DNA of 47,138 bases, from the NCBI GenBank assembly GCA_016928025.1, contig JAFGLN010000078.1:1-47138 (forward strand). The letters are read 5' to 3'. Source of the stretch: Deltaproteobacteria bacterium (lineage in GTDB: Bacteria > Desulfobacterota > Syntrophia > Syntrophales > JAFGHS01). The position numbers were made by a program, and so were the translations under genes. The notes beneath the pieces are model-generated. The model had not been told where the DNA came from, did no database searches, and saw only the letters and a program-made list of their open reading frames with translations. Positions 1 through 9,037 of this stretch are shown here, piece by piece. The number at the start of each line of letters is the position of its first letter. Position 1 is the stretch's first letter.

Positions 1-144
1 AGGGAACTCGGTTTATCTCTTACCCATGTTGCTGCCCAATTGAAAATCTCTGTGCCGACAGTCAGTGTTGCCGTTCAAAAAGGAGAGAATCTCGTTCGTG
101 AGCAGGGATGCGTACTCGAAGATTTGTTAAATGTAAAAATGTAA
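1..144 (+). CDS. C-terminal end of a REP-associated (RAYT-like) transposase, partial
   Basis: The first frame is open from the window edge to a TAA and encodes 47 residues. The residues ELGLSLTHVAAQLKISVPTVS form a helix-turn-helix of the kind found at the C-terminus of IS200/RAYT-type (Y1 transposase) proteins in Deltaproteobacteria, followed by a short basic-acidic tail. The catalytic HUH domain would lie outside the window. RAYT proteins act on REP hairpins, and a REP-like hairpin is present at 17223-17273. The assignment rests only on this tail, so another HTH protein is possible. Confidence 0.5.
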   Translation, partial: RELGLSLTHVAAQLKISVPTVSVAVQKGENLVREQGCVLEDLLNVKM

Positions 145-222
145 AGGGCGTCCCAAATTACCGAACAAATTACCGAAATTACCAAATTATTAGGGAGATT
201 CTCCCTGAATAACGAGGAAAAT

Positions 223-627
223 ATGCAAAAAAGCATAAAGTTCATTGTTGTCTTTGAATCGATCACAGCTCTGGGGCTGATCCTGTTTTGGGCAGGCTTT
301 TTCATGATCGGTCTGGCCCCGGCAACGCCCCCGCCCTGCTATTTTGTCTTCGAGCATTCCTTCCCGCTACCCGATCTGATCCTCGCTGCGGCGCTCATCG
401 TCACCGCCTGGCAGCTCTCCAAGGGAGCCCCTTTGGGGAAAACGATGTCCCTTGTATGTGCCGGTGCCCTCATGTTCCTCGGCATCCTCGATTTCAGCTT
501 CAATATCCAGAACGGCATGTACACCATTTCAGCCATTGATACGATTCTGAATGCCTTCATCAACCTCTGGTGCGTGGTCTTCGGTATCTGGATCGCCGTA
601 AAGTTGCACGGCGCGGTAAAGGGATAG
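223..627 (+). CDS. small four-helix membrane protein, unknown
   Basis: This 134-residue protein has four predicted membrane segments, at about residues 5-28, 48-67, 72-90 and 103-128, with short loops. The first loop contains a PATPPPC stretch. GAGG lies 6-7 bases before the ATG and supports the start. A small hairpin (AGGGAG/CTCCCT, 192-206) lies just upstream of the ribosome binding site. I do not recognise the family and no catalytic motif is visible. It is followed after 63 bases by the SDR gene on the same strand, so the two may be cotranscribed. Confidence 0.6.
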   Translation: MQKSIKFIVVFESITALGLILFWAGFFMIGLAPATPPPCYFVFEHSFPLPDLILAAALIVTAWQLSKGAPLGKTMSLVCAGALMFLGILDFSFNIQNGMYTISAIDTILNAFINLWCVVFGIWIAVKLHGAVKG

Positions 628-690
628 CATCAAAATTTTCATTCAAACAGACGCAGAGATAAGATGGCTAAGGGGACATGGAGGGGACCC

Positions 691-1512
691 ATGCGGAAGT
701 TTAACGATAAGATTGTTTATATCACCGGCGGTTCGTCAGGGATTGGCCTTTCCACAGGCCGTCTGCTGGCTCAACTGGGGGCCCATGTCATTGTTTTTGC
801 CAGAAATGAAACCCGCCTTGCCGCTGCCTTAGCAGAGATGGAGGGCCGGCGCGTCAAGCCCAAACAGATGTTTGCCTTCCGTTGCCTGGACGTGACGGAC
901 CCTGAGGCCGTCCGGACCGTCATGGGAGAAGCGGTTCAATCTTTCGGCACGCCGGACATCCTGATCAACTGTGTCGGCCGCGCCCTCCCGCACTACTTTG
1001 AAGAGATCGACTTTGCCCAATTCGATGAAACGATGAAAGTCAATCTCTACGGGATCTGGAATTGCGTGTCCGCCCTGGTGCCGCATATGAAGTCCAAAGG
1101 CGGCACCATTGTGAACATCTCCTCCATGTGTGGCTTTATGGGTGTTTTCGGCTATACGGATTACTGTGCCTCAAAATTCGGCGTCATCGGCTTTTCCCAG
1201 GCGCTCCGGCAGGAACTGCAGTCCTATAAGGTCAAGGTGAGTGTCCTCTGCCCGCCCGATACGGAAACCCCCGGGTTCGCCACCGAGAATCTCACAAAAC
1301 CGGAAGAAACGAAGGCGGTTTCAAGCGGTGCGAAAATCATGTCGCCCAACGATGTGGCCATGGCGTTGATCAAAGGGATCGAACATGACCGGTTCATGAT
1401 TATTCCCGGCTCTGAGGGAACGATGGCCTATCTAATTCAGCGGTACGTCCCATCCGTCCTCGATTGGTTCATGCAGTCAGCCATCCGCAAGGCGCAGAAG
1501 AAAAGGATGTGA
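691..1512 (+). CDS. SDR oxidoreductase, 3-ketodihydrosphingosine reductase-like
   Basis: This 273-residue Rossmann-fold short-chain dehydrogenase has the TGGSSGIG cofactor motif near the N-terminus, NCVGRA in place of NNAG, a catalytic Ser (NISSMCG) and the YCASK Tyr/Lys pair. The segment PPDTETPGF followed by ENLTKPEET closely matches the signature of eukaryotic-type 3-ketodihydrosphingosine reductase (KDSR), which reduces 3-ketosphinganine. A role in sphingoid or other long-chain keto-lipid reduction is inferred from this motif only. An in-frame ATG at 664 exists, but GGAGGGG lies 6 bases before the ATG at 691, so the later start is chosen. The C-terminus is basic and amphipathic, as in membrane-associated KDSR relatives. 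Confidence 0.8.
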   Translation: MRKFNDKIVYITGGSSGIGLSTGRLLAQLGAHVIVFARNETRLAAALAEMEGRRVKPKQMFAFRCLDVTDPEAVRTVMGEAVQSFGTPDILINCVGRALPHYFEEIDFAQFDETMKVNLYGIWNCVSALVPHMKSKGGTIVNISSMCGFMGVFGYTDYCASKFGVIGFSQALRQELQSYKVKVSVLCPPDTETPGFATENLTKPEETKAVSSGAKIMSPNDVAMALIKGIEHDRFMIIPGSEGTMAYLIQRYVPSVLDWFMQSAIRKAQKKRM

Positions 1513-1633
1513 TTTGTTGTCTCTCAGAATGGCTATCCGATCCTGCCGTTCTGCGACGGAGGTGGTGCGATGCTCAAAGTGATCGGTTTGCGGGAGGGAA
1601 AAGGCATTATGACATGGCCGCCGTTTTTTTCTG

Positions 1634-2224
1634 CTATTGCCCGCTAACAGCCTCTAGATCAGCAATGAGCTTTTTCGCCTCGTCCCTGGTGAAGTCCATA
1701 TTGAGTTGACCGCCGCCGGGATGAGCAAGATTGAGGCGGATTCCGCCCTCTGTTTTTTCAAGCGTCCAGCGTATCCCCGCCGGGAGATTCACTTCGTCAC
1801 TCAGCCAGTCGGGTGCATTGAACTCGGCGATCTGGATCAGGACGCCGAAGGCATGACGGGGGTGGATATATATAGCTTTCCAGTAGTCGTCTTCATATTC
1901 TTCATAGCCGAAGTAAGGTATGCCGTTTTGCGTCAGGATGCTTTTGGCTTTTTCAATGTTCGGTGTCTGGACGGTGATGTGGTGAACGCCGCCTTCCTTG
2001 TGGGCAAGGAAATTATCCAGGAGGCCGCCTTCTCCTGTTGCTCTCATCAGCTCGAACCGGCTGAGATCTCCCAGACAGAAGAGCTGCCAGACAAATTTCA
2101 TATCCGGATCCTCAGTGGCTGCTCCGGGTATGGCACCGAGGATGTCCTGAAAGAAATGCCGGGCTTTTTCATAGTCCCGGACGGCAACGGATACATGGTC
2201 GATACGCAAAATCAAGGGTTCCAT
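1634..2224 (-). CDS. VOC-family protein, methylmalonyl-CoA epimerase-like
   Basis: This is a 196-residue protein of the vicinal oxygen chelate superfamily. The first module begins LRIDHVSVAVRDYEKA and the second GGVHHITVQTPNIEKA. Candidate metal ligands are the His of IDHVS, the Glu of RFELM, the first His of VHHIT and the Gln/Glu near VLIQIAEF. The usual last Glu of methylmalonyl-CoA epimerase appears as Gln, so the exact reaction is uncertain. About 50 residues after the VOC fold form an extra C-terminal extension. AGGAG 7 bases before the ATG at 2224 fixes the start; a longer frame reaching 2284 lacks one. A promoter (2292-2321) lies upstream. Confidence 0.75.
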   Translation of the reverse strand: MEPLILRIDHVSVAVRDYEKARHFFQDILGAIPGAATEDPDMKFVWQLFCLGDLSRFELMRATGEGGLLDNFLAHKEGGVHHITVQTPNIEKAKSILTQNGIPYFGYEEYEDDYWKAIYIHPRHAFGVLIQIAEFNAPDWLSDEVNLPAGIRWTLEKTEGGIRLNLAHPGGGQLNMDFTRDEAKKLIADLEAVSGQ

Positions 2225-2291
2225 AGGCAATCTCCTGAAAAGGCTTCCGGCTGTTCCGGTCACGATCAAAATCTGTTGACTCAACGAAGGA

Positions 2292-2321
2292 AGTATAGAA
2301 AAAAAGGTGCTTTCAAGTCAA
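2292..2321 (-). promoter_or_regulatory. sigma70-type promoter for the VOC gene
   Basis: On the minus strand TTGACT (2316-2321) is followed after 18 bases by TATACT (2292-2297). It lies about 70 bases upstream of the ATG at 2224. The same TTGACN/TATACT pattern recurs at other genes in the window. Confidence 0.6.
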
Positions 2322-2875
2322 AAAAATTCGACTTCGGTTTTACCCGTTGGCAAATCGTTGCCAGGCCGGTAATATGAGTGCTAAAAGTGAGGCCTTCCAC
2401 ATGGACTGCCGATGTAAATGAAGAACGGAAGCAGTGTGCATCCTTCCAATCGCTGCCCACAATGAATTGTATCGGATTATCTTCACCCTAATGCGAGGAA
2501 AACGATTATGGCCAAGATCGTCATTGACCAAAGCCGAATCTATGGAGTAAATAACGATCGGGGCGGATCTAAGCGCCCGCTGCAAAAGGAGCGGCAATGA
2601 AGCGGCATTTCACGCCGCTGAATCATAGGTTTTATCTGGTAGTTTTAAAAACGAGCCAATAGTGCCTCTCAAAAATATGCTATCGTATCAACCGAAGGGA
2701 GATATTTTGTCCCTTCTTAGATTGATTTGGATTATTCGCTTTGCTCGAAATGACATATTGTAAATCTATTAATGGGACACAACACTGGCCGGAACAGGAA
2801 TAGAGGGGCAGTTCCCTCTCTCCTGCAGAAGGCAGGTCGTGACGATTTTATATGAAATAATGAGGAGGTTATGCG
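2322..2875. other. intergenic stretch, no convincing gene
   Basis: About 550 bases lie between the divergent VOC promoter and the enoyl-CoA hydratase gene. A 30-codon frame at 2508-2600 begins MAKIVIDQSR, which resembles the start of ferredoxin-like proteins, but it has no cysteine motif and stops early. It may be a vestige or chance. AGGAGG at 2862-2867 is the ribosome binding site of the next gene. Confidence 0.5.
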
Positions 2876-3646
2876 ATGCAATTAGAAACGGTTAAATTTG
2901 AAAAAAAAGAGGGTATCATCGTCATCAGTCTCAATCGTCCCAAGGTATTGAATGCCGTCAATCAACAATTAATAGCAGACCTGTTGACTGCCTTGGAAGC
3001 GGCGGAGGCCGACTCAGAAGCCAAAGTCGTCGTCCTGAGGGGAGAAGGCCGGGCATTCTGTTCCGGAGCCGACCTTTCTCAAGGGGCTATAGACCATAGT
3101 ATTCCCGTGGAAAACCGGCCGGATACGTTACAGGATATCACCCGGGCCATCGTCAGAATGTCCAAGGTCGTTATAGCGGCGGTGCATGGTTATGCCATTG
3201 GGGCTGGATTAGAACTGGCCGAGGATGCCGATATGAGAATCGTGGCCGAAGGCACGAAGTTCGGGGCCACTGAGACCAATGTCGGGTCTGTCGTGACCAA
3301 TGCCGGAACCAAATTATTGACCTATTATATTGGCCTGGGACGTGCCAAGGAGCTGTACTTCACTAATGAATTCATGGATGCCCAGGAGGCACTCCAGTAT
3401 GGGCTGGCCAATAAAGTGGTTCCCCCAGAGGAACTGGAGGAGGCTGCTATGAAGATGGCCGTGAGGATCAGCAAAAATTCCGCTCTGTCCCTCATGCTCA
3501 CCAAGCAAGCCGTCAACCGGGCACTGGGTATGTCCATAGAAGAAACACTGGTCATGGAGGCCCGGGACCTGCAAGTGAGCACGCTCGTAGCCGAGCAGGG
3601 AGACCGCCGGAAAGAGGCCATGCAACGGTTGAAGGAAAAGGAATAG
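2876..3646 (+). CDS. enoyl-CoA hydratase/isomerase family protein
   Basis: This 256-residue crotonase-fold protein has the usual family length. FCSGADLS and the AVHGYAIGAGLEL segment form the oxyanion hole. Both acidic residues expected for hydration are visible: Glu in ATETNVG (position of Glu144 in rat hydratase) and Glu in KELYFTNE (position of Glu164). It would add water to a 2-enoyl-CoA or isomerise it in a beta-oxidation-like pathway in the cytoplasm. AGGAGG precedes the ATG. The amidohydrolase gene begins 22 bases after its stop, so the two are probably one operon. The substrate cannot be told from sequence. Confidence 0.88.
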   Translation: MQLETVKFEKKEGIIVISLNRPKVLNAVNQQLIADLLTALEAAEADSEAKVVVLRGEGRAFCSGADLSQGAIDHSIPVENRPDTLQDITRAIVRMSKVVIAAVHGYAIGAGLELAEDADMRIVAEGTKFGATETNVGSVVTNAGTKLLTYYIGLGRAKELYFTNEFMDAQEALQYGLANKVVPPEELEEAAMKMAVRISKNSALSLMLTKQAVNRALGMSIEETLVMEARDLQVSTLVAEQGDRRKEAMQRLKEKE

Positions 3647-3668
3647 CCGCAATTCATGAGAGGAGATA

Positions 3669-4619
3669 ATGACGATGACCATCGATATGCACTGTCATTT
3701 ATTTGTTGAAGAGTTTCACAACGATAACTACGTGTACGCCTTCTGGAACCCCGGCCAGCAAAAGTCATTAGGACTGGAGGAGGCCATAGCCATTTCCAAG
3801 GAAAGAAACGCCCTGCGGCCGTCTCCGTGGGATCCTGACGGCACGATTAACATCAAACGGATGGATGAGGCCGGTATTGAAAAGGCGGTCATCCTTCACC
3901 TCGACTACGGCATCATCTTCGGTGAAGCGGCACTGACTATCGAGCAGCAGAACAAATATGTTAGTGAAATAGTCAAGCGCTTTCCCGATCGTTTATTATG
4001 GTTCTGTGGTATTGACCCTAGAAGGCCGGAAGCCGCCGGCTTGTTTGAGAAGTGCGTCACCCAATGGGGCGCTCGAGGGATAAAGTTATACCCGACCACC
4101 GGCTTTCTGGCCGCAGACCGGGAAGCCTATCCGCTCTACGAAAGGGCCTCCGCCTGGGGAATCCCGGTCTACTTTCACATGGGCCCGGAAAACCCGCCTT
4201 ACCGGAATGAGGGCAATGCTCATCCTTCCACCTTGCTCCGTGTTCTGGTCGATTTTCCTGACCTTAAGGTCATTGTCGCTCACCTGGGATTTGATTTCTG
4301 GCGTGATCTGCTCGCTCTCGGCAAGGTCTGCGAGAACGTCATGTGTGATTTCTGTGCCTGGCAGCGCGTGGCCAAGCGGAATTACGAGCAGTTCAGCCGG
4401 ATCTTAAGAAGATTCATTGACGAGTTTGGTCGGGAAAGAATATTTTTTGGTACGGACGCTCCATTTGTTGAAGACTTCGTGTCCAGCAAAGAGTGGGTGG
4501 AACTGGTCAGAGACCTCCCCAACCAGGCACCATCACCTAATCGATTTACCCCTGAAGAAATTTCGGCCCTGATGGAAGGAAACGCCAAAAGGCTGTTGGC
4601 AACCGCACCCAAAATTTAA
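3669..4619 (+). CDS. amidohydrolase family protein (COG2159, ACMSD-like)
   Basis: This 316-residue TIM-barrel metal hydrolase or decarboxylase has the N-terminal DMHCHLF metal motif (HxH), later His in YFHMGPE and VIVAHLG, and the Asp of FFGTDAPF, which is the usual metal-ligand set. The family includes alpha-amino-beta-carboxymuconate semialdehyde decarboxylase and 6-oxocyclohex-1-ene hydrolase-unrelated decarboxylases acting on aromatic or ring-cleavage acids. GAGGAG lies just before two possible ATGs, at 3669 and 3675. Its pairing with an enoyl-CoA hydratase suggests a small degradation unit. The substrate is unknown. Confidence 0.82.
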   Translation: MTMTIDMHCHLFVEEFHNDNYVYAFWNPGQQKSLGLEEAIAISKERNALRPSPWDPDGTINIKRMDEAGIEKAVILHLDYGIIFGEAALTIEQQNKYVSEIVKRFPDRLLWFCGIDPRRPEAAGLFEKCVTQWGARGIKLYPTTGFLAADREAYPLYERASAWGIPVYFHMGPENPPYRNEGNAHPSTLLRVLVDFPDLKVIVAHLGFDFWRDLLALGKVCENVMCDFCAWQRVAKRNYEQFSRILRRFIDEFGRERIFFGTDAPFVEDFVSSKEWVELVRDLPNQAPSPNRFTPEEISALMEGNAKRLLATAPKI

Positions 4620-4846
4620 CCTGTGTTGATAATTTATGGCGCGTATGCGCTGATTTTGTATCGATTGCCTAAAGGTCGTTGTGAAATATTTGCGGCGATT
4701 ATAGTTTGCCCCAATTTAACGGAGACGGATCCAACCGGACATAAGCGTTGGTGATAGTGATAGAGTTAACGATTAAACCGTAAAAAGGTGTCATCAACGA
4801 CTAATAACTGAGTTACCCCTTTGGCTTGACAGCACGGAGTTCGTCA

Positions 4847-6397
4847 TCAAAAAACCGTCGGCCATGTCTGCAGCTTGTGTTCACTGATGATGGAACCTCT
4901 TTCCCCGCGAATGATGTCCAAGGCTTCCGCAAGGAATTTTCTCGTTTCCCGGGGATCGATGACATCTTGTAAAAAATTTCTTTCTGCGGCTGCCCAGGGA
5001 GCGCTACTGATGGCCCATTCTTTGCGCAGTCGCTCCTTTTCGGCCTCAGCGTCTTTGGCCTGACTGATCTTCGCCCCGTGAACGATTTCGATGCCTATCT
5101 CCGAGTCCACGAAGCTGATGGAGGCCGTCGGCCAGGCAACAACAAAATCGCCTCCCTCGCCGGGCGACAGCATACAATTCCAGCCCATGCCGTAACCTTT
5201 ACGAATGGTAATGGAGATTTTGGGAACGGATGCCAGCGCCCTCGCTTCATGCCAAACCATGATCTTGCCAGGCAGCTTTTGTCTTTCAGACTCCTGTCCG
5301 GGAAACAGGCCCGGGATATCGCTCAGGAAGATCAGGGGAATATTGAACGAATCGCACAGGCAGATAAAACTCGTCACTTTTTCGCAGGCTGAAACATCCG
5401 GGGCGCCGGCATTATACATCGGGTTGTTGGCGATAACGCCGACTACCCGGCCGGCAATCCTGGCCAGGCAGGTGATAAGAGATTTGCCGAAACCGTCTTT
5501 GATCGGGAAATACCTGCCGTCATCAACGATGGCCTTAATCAGGCGGTGCATGTCGTAGCCGCGATTGAGGGCGTCGGGCACAAGTTTATCAACGTTTTCA
5601 ATCCGGCGATACGGGTCGTCTATGACGGGAAGGGCAGGGGGCTCCATTGAGTTGTTCTGCGGCATATAGGTCAGATACTCTCTAATGATGTTCAGGCATT
5701 CCTCGTCATTCTCCGCAATAGCGTCGACTTCGCCCGTTTCATGGAAGCGAAGCTCCCATCCTGCCAGTTCCTGGGGGGTGATGTCCTGACCGATGGCCAT
5801 TTTGAGGATTCGGGGGCCCGCAGCCCCCATCGCCGTGCCCTTGACCATGACAACGAAATCGGATTGACTGGCAATCCAGCTCGGTGCGCCGAAGCATTCC
5901 CCCATGATGGCCGCGATTCTGGGGGTCTGGCGAGGGGTGAGCAGAAGTTCCTGGCGGGGACGGGCCTGGCTCATGCCGTCCGATCCCATATGGTCCGGCA
6001 GCCGGATACCGCCCAGTTCGTCGCCTAAAGAAATAATCGGGTATCCTCCCTTGACCGCCATGACATGCATATCGCGGGTTTTTTCGTTCCCAACACGTCC
6101 GCCACTGCCGCCGAGAATCGTGCGGTCTTCCGTCACCACGGCGACTCTCCGATCGTGAATCTTCCCGACACCGCAAATCCGCCCGTCTGCCGCTGTCTTT
6201 TCATACATTTCCGGGAGGTCCGAACGGTTCAATAAACCGATTTCCCAAAAACTATCGGGGTCTAAGAGATAATTTATTCTCTCCCGAGCCGTCATACGGC
6301 CGCGGGCATGCTGCATGTCTACCTGCTTTTTGCCGCCCATTTGTCTGGCTTTTTCACGCCGTTCATACAATTCGTTGATGGCATCTTGCATTCCCAT
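4847..6397 (-). CDS. acyl-CoA carboxylase/decarboxylase carboxyltransferase subunit
   Basis: This 516-residue protein is a biotin-dependent carboxyltransferase of the propionyl-/methylcrotonyl-CoA carboxylase beta or glutaconyl-CoA decarboxylase alpha type. It has two crotonase-like halves. The N-half runs from RMTARERINYLLD through GGSGGRVG and GDELGGIRLPDHMG. The C-half includes IANNPMYNAGAPDVSACEK and the PLIFLSDIPGLFPG oxyanion region. Such subunits move CO2 between carboxybiotin and an acyl-CoA. No biotin carboxylase, biotin carrier or membrane decarboxylase gene is nearby, so its partners must be elsewhere. GGGGGA before the ATG at 6397 supports this start over the upstream frame that reaches 6457. 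Confidence 0.87.
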   Translation of the reverse strand: MGMQDAINELYERREKARQMGGKKQVDMQHARGRMTARERINYLLDPDSFWEIGLLNRSDLPEMYEKTAADGRICGVGKIHDRRVAVVTEDRTILGGSGGRVGNEKTRDMHVMAVKGGYPIISLGDELGGIRLPDHMGSDGMSQARPRQELLLTPRQTPRIAAIMGECFGAPSWIASQSDFVVMVKGTAMGAAGPRILKMAIGQDITPQELAGWELRFHETGEVDAIAENDEECLNIIREYLTYMPQNNSMEPPALPVIDDPYRRIENVDKLVPDALNRGYDMHRLIKAIVDDGRYFPIKDGFGKSLITCLARIAGRVVGVIANNPMYNAGAPDVSACEKVTSFICLCDSFNIPLIFLSDIPGLFPGQESERQKLPGKIMVWHEARALASVPKISITIRKGYGMGWNCMLSPGEGGDFVVAWPTASISFVDSEIGIEIVHGAKISQAKDAEAEKERLRKEWAISSAPWAAAERNFLQDVIDPRETRKFLAEALDIIRGERGSIISEHKLQTWPTVF

Positions 6398-6459
6398 AGC
6401 CTTTCCCCCTTTATCCGAATAAAATTCCTCATCTTCGTTCTCAACGGAGACAACCACCG

Positions 6460-6487
6460 AATATGCTCAAATGGATGAATGTGTCAA
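6460..6487 (-). promoter_or_regulatory. promoter for the carboxyltransferase gene
   Basis: On the minus strand TTGACA (6482-6487) is followed after 16 bases by CATATT (6460-6465). This places a start point about 55 bases before the ATG at 6397. Confidence 0.5.
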
Positions 6488-6657
6488 TACAATTTTGAAA
6501 AAGAAAGGTCCTCCCGCTACCTTCCATATTAATTGGAATCCCGTTTTTTACACCGATTATTATTTGCCAAAAGCAATAATGAATGATTGACATTCCCTCA
6601 ACAAAGTGTTTAGAAACCACAATTCCAATTAAGGGCCATATACAAGGAGACCTAAAA

Positions 6658-8115
6658 ATGTCCGAAATTCACGCGTTGCACAGTATGTTCTATCCCAAAA
6701 CAGTAGCCATGGTCGGCGTCTCGCCGAATCCCCAGGGATGGGGGGGGACCAGTTTTTTAATACGCCTTCTTGATATCGGGTTTCCTGGGAAAATCTATCC
6801 GATCCATCCCAAAGCTGACAAAATCCAGGGTTTAAAGGCCTATCCGAACGTGCAATCCGTTCCCGAACCCTTAGACCTGGTCATGATTGCCGTCTCAGCG
6901 CCAAATGTCCCGCAGATACTGGAAGACTGTATCGAGGCCGGGGCAAAGAACGTCCACATCTTTAGCTCCGGGTTCAGTGAAACCGGGGAAGAGGAAGGCA
7001 TAAAACTAGAACGGCAAATCACCGAGATCATCAAGCGCGGCAATCTGCGGGTCATTGGACCGAACTGCATGGGCTTATACGTCCCAGACAGTAAACTGGC
7101 GGCGTGGGGCGTGAAGCCCGCCGGCACGGGCCATCTTGCCTTCCTTTCCCAGAGCGGCGGACATGGAGAAATCCTCACGGCTTATGCCCAGCCTTTCGGG
7201 GTATATTTCAGCAAAATCATCAGTTTCGGAAACGCCTGCGGCCTCCAGGTGGCGGATTATCTCGACTATCTTCGTCAGGACCCGGACACCCGCTTCATCT
7301 CTATTTACCTTGAAGGCATCAAGGACGGTGATCGCGTTGTCCCACTCATCAAAGAGATTAACCGGACCAAGCCCGTCATCATCTGGAAGGGCGGCATGAC
7401 AGAAGCCGGCTCGAGGGCGGTGGCCTCTCATACCGGATCATTGGCCGGTGAAGGCCGAATCTGGGATGGTTTTTTTAAACAGACCGGTGCGATTCGGGTA
7501 AACTCCCTGGAAGAGATTATCGACGTCGTCCTGGCCTTCATGTATCTGAAACCATGCCAGGGAAGACAAACCCTGCTGTTGGGCGGCGGCGGCGGGAACT
7601 CGGTGGCCTTTGCCGATATTTGCAGCCGTCAGGGTTTGGAGATTCCTCAGCTTTCCGAAAAAACGAGGGAAGAACTCAATGCTTTCATCCGCCTGGCGGG
7701 CAACAGCACCCGGAACCCTCTGGATCTTTGGATGATACAAACGGATGTCAATCTTTATCGCCGGGTCATGGAAATCGTCATGGCCGATCCGGCCATCGAT
7801 CTGGCCATTGTGGACCGGCTTGCCGGTTTTGGTAATTTTGACGATGACGATGGAGTCAGTAAAGAGGAACGGGAAAAGACGCTGAATGAAGTCAATGATT
7901 TTCTTAGCGAGTTTGCTAAGAACAACCCTTATGGCAAGCCGCTGGTGGTTTCCATGAACTTGTATGGTAGTGATCTCCTGCTTGCGGGCACCTCCGTTCA
8001 AAGGCGCCTGGAATTCATCAAATCCGGTGTGGCGGCCTATCCTTCGCTGGAAAGCGCGGCCCGGGCCATGTTCCGTTTCGTTAATTATCATAAATTTCTG
8101 GCGAAACAGAAATAA
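6658..8115 (+). CDS. CoA ligase (ADP-forming) alpha subunit-like protein
   Basis: This 485-residue protein has the alpha-subunit layout of ADP-forming acetyl-/acyl-CoA synthetase: a CoA-binding Rossmann domain (MFYPKTVAMVGVSPNPQGWGG, then VIGPNCMGLY) followed by succinyl-CoA ligase-like domains (FLSQSGG, ISFGNACGL). The phosphorylatable His is in the ASHTGSLAG motif. These enzymes interconvert acyl-CoA plus ADP plus phosphate with acid plus ATP. The ATP-grasp beta domain is absent from this protein and from the window, so it must pair with a distant beta subunit or do something else. AGGAG before the ATG at 6658 favours this start over one at 6583. It is a paralogue of 9369-10817. Confidence 0.85.
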   Translation: MSEIHALHSMFYPKTVAMVGVSPNPQGWGGTSFLIRLLDIGFPGKIYPIHPKADKIQGLKAYPNVQSVPEPLDLVMIAVSAPNVPQILEDCIEAGAKNVHIFSSGFSETGEEEGIKLERQITEIIKRGNLRVIGPNCMGLYVPDSKLAAWGVKPAGTGHLAFLSQSGGHGEILTAYAQPFGVYFSKIISFGNACGLQVADYLDYLRQDPDTRFISIYLEGIKDGDRVVPLIKEINRTKPVIIWKGGMTEAGSRAVASHTGSLAGEGRIWDGFFKQTGAIRVNSLEEIIDVVLAFMYLKPCQGRQTLLLGGGGGNSVAFADICSRQGLEIPQLSEKTREELNAFIRLAGNSTRNPLDLWMIQTDVNLYRRVMEIVMADPAIDLAIVDRLAGFGNFDDDDGVSKEEREKTLNEVNDFLSEFAKNNPYGKPLVVSMNLYGSDLLLAGTSVQRRLEFIKSGVAAYPSLESAARAMFRFVNYHKFLAKQK

Positions 8116-8409
8116 TTACTGATGGAAAATGATCATGATGGATGGGGTCAGGCGTTGACTATTGACTGAGAGGAGCAAGAAGCGAGCGCTTTAGTCGATG
8201 GTCAACGACTAATCCCAAAGGACCTGTACTCGACGAAACAGACATCCGCGTCCATATTCTACGCCGTGGTGTCGGGTGATCTTTTGAAGGAAGATGTAAA
8301 GATTGGCCGCGTCGGCAAAAAATCCTGGTCAGCTTGACGATGTGGCAGATGAGTTTGAAGTGATCGCACTTCATGGAAATTCCTGCGGCCTTTTTATTGC
8401 AATCTCTTA
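8116..8409. other. intergenic stretch with one large inverted repeat
   Basis: An inverted repeat of 15 bp with arms at 8153-8167 and 8193-8207 (CGTTGACTATTGACT pairing with AGTCGATGGTCAACG, two wobble pairs) follows the CoA-ligase gene. No T-run follows, so it is a doubtful terminator but could stop 3' decay. Open frames in the rest of the stretch match nothing I recognise. Confidence 0.45.
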
Positions 8410-8446
8410 CAAAAAAGGAGCTGAGGAAACCAATCCTCAACTCCTT
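8410..8446 (-). terminator. rho-independent terminator of the RsbRD_N-like gene
   Basis: Read on the minus strand, AAGGAGTTGAGGA and TCCTCAGCTCCTT form a 13-bp stem with one G-U pair and a 6-base loop, followed directly by a run of T. It lies about 50 bases after the stop at 8499. Confidence 0.8.
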
Positions 8447-8498
8447 GTGTGAAGCTCTACAGGGAGATCGATTCCCTTTGGAACGCGTCCGAGTTTAA

Positions 8499-8936
8499 TC
8501 AATCTTTCGATTCAAATCCGGTTGCGGTGAAATAAATGGCGCGGTCGAAAAAAACTATCGTACGGTTGATCAAATCGATCGCGAGGCGAAGATCCAACGC
8601 CGAATTCAGATAACCCTCCGATTGCACAAGCAGCCAGATGTGGCGCCTGGTGATGACGAGCGTCTGGATGACTTCCGACAGGGAGAACCCCTCTTTACGC
8701 CGCTGTTTGCCTAAATCTGTGTAAACTGCTTTGATGTCATCCACGGTTGTCTTGGTTGACATCCATTTCCCGAATTCATTGTAGACGTTAAAGACCCTGT
8801 TGTAGAGTTCGGTATCATCATAGGTGCTATAGGTTTTTGTAGCGGGGTGTTTTTTGATGTCGGCAATCACGCGCTTCGTCAGCTTGACCGCATTTTTTTC
8901 GACAAGGTCCACAAATCTTTTGGATAGTTCTAACAT
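8499..8936 (-). CDS. stand-alone RsbRD_N-like sensor domain protein
   Basis: This 145-residue all-helical protein has the pattern LSKRFVDLVEKNAVKLTKRVI...YNRVFNVYNEFGKWM...GFSLSEVIQTLVITRRHIW. That matches the RsbR/RsbRD N-terminal (globin-like, non-haem) domain normally fused to histidine kinases or STAS domains. Here the domain is alone, without kinase, STAS or DNA-binding part. A role as a signalling partner is inferred. It is a monocistronic unit with its own promoter (9038-9065), a 5' hairpin (8970-9001) and a terminator (8410-8446). The family call is by pattern and is moderately sure. Confidence 0.65.
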   Translation of the reverse strand: MLELSKRFVDLVEKNAVKLTKRVIADIKKHPATKTYSTYDDTELYNRVFNVYNEFGKWMSTKTTVDDIKAVYTDLGKQRRKEGFSLSEVIQTLVITRRHIWLLVQSEGYLNSALDLRLAIDLINRTIVFFDRAIYFTATGFESKD

Positions 8937-8969
8937 TACTTTCTCCTCTCTCTAATCCATATAATTAAA

Positions 8970-9001
8970 ACATTTCCGGACTTATTGATGTCCGAAAATG
9001 T
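8970..9001 (-). promoter_or_regulatory. inverted repeat in the leader of the RsbRD_N-like gene
   Basis: ACATTTCCGGAC (8970-8981) and GTCCGAAAATGT (8990-9001) form a 12-bp inverted repeat with one mismatch and an 8-base loop. It lies between the promoter and the ribosome binding site. It may be an operator or an mRNA hairpin. Confidence 0.55.
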
Positions 9002-9037
9002 TGTTTGATGTGTCCGCGGCACGCGGAAGACCGCTGA

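Noticed and set aside
1706-2377. 223-codon plus-strand frame
   Set aside because: It is antisense to the VOC gene and crosses its promoter.
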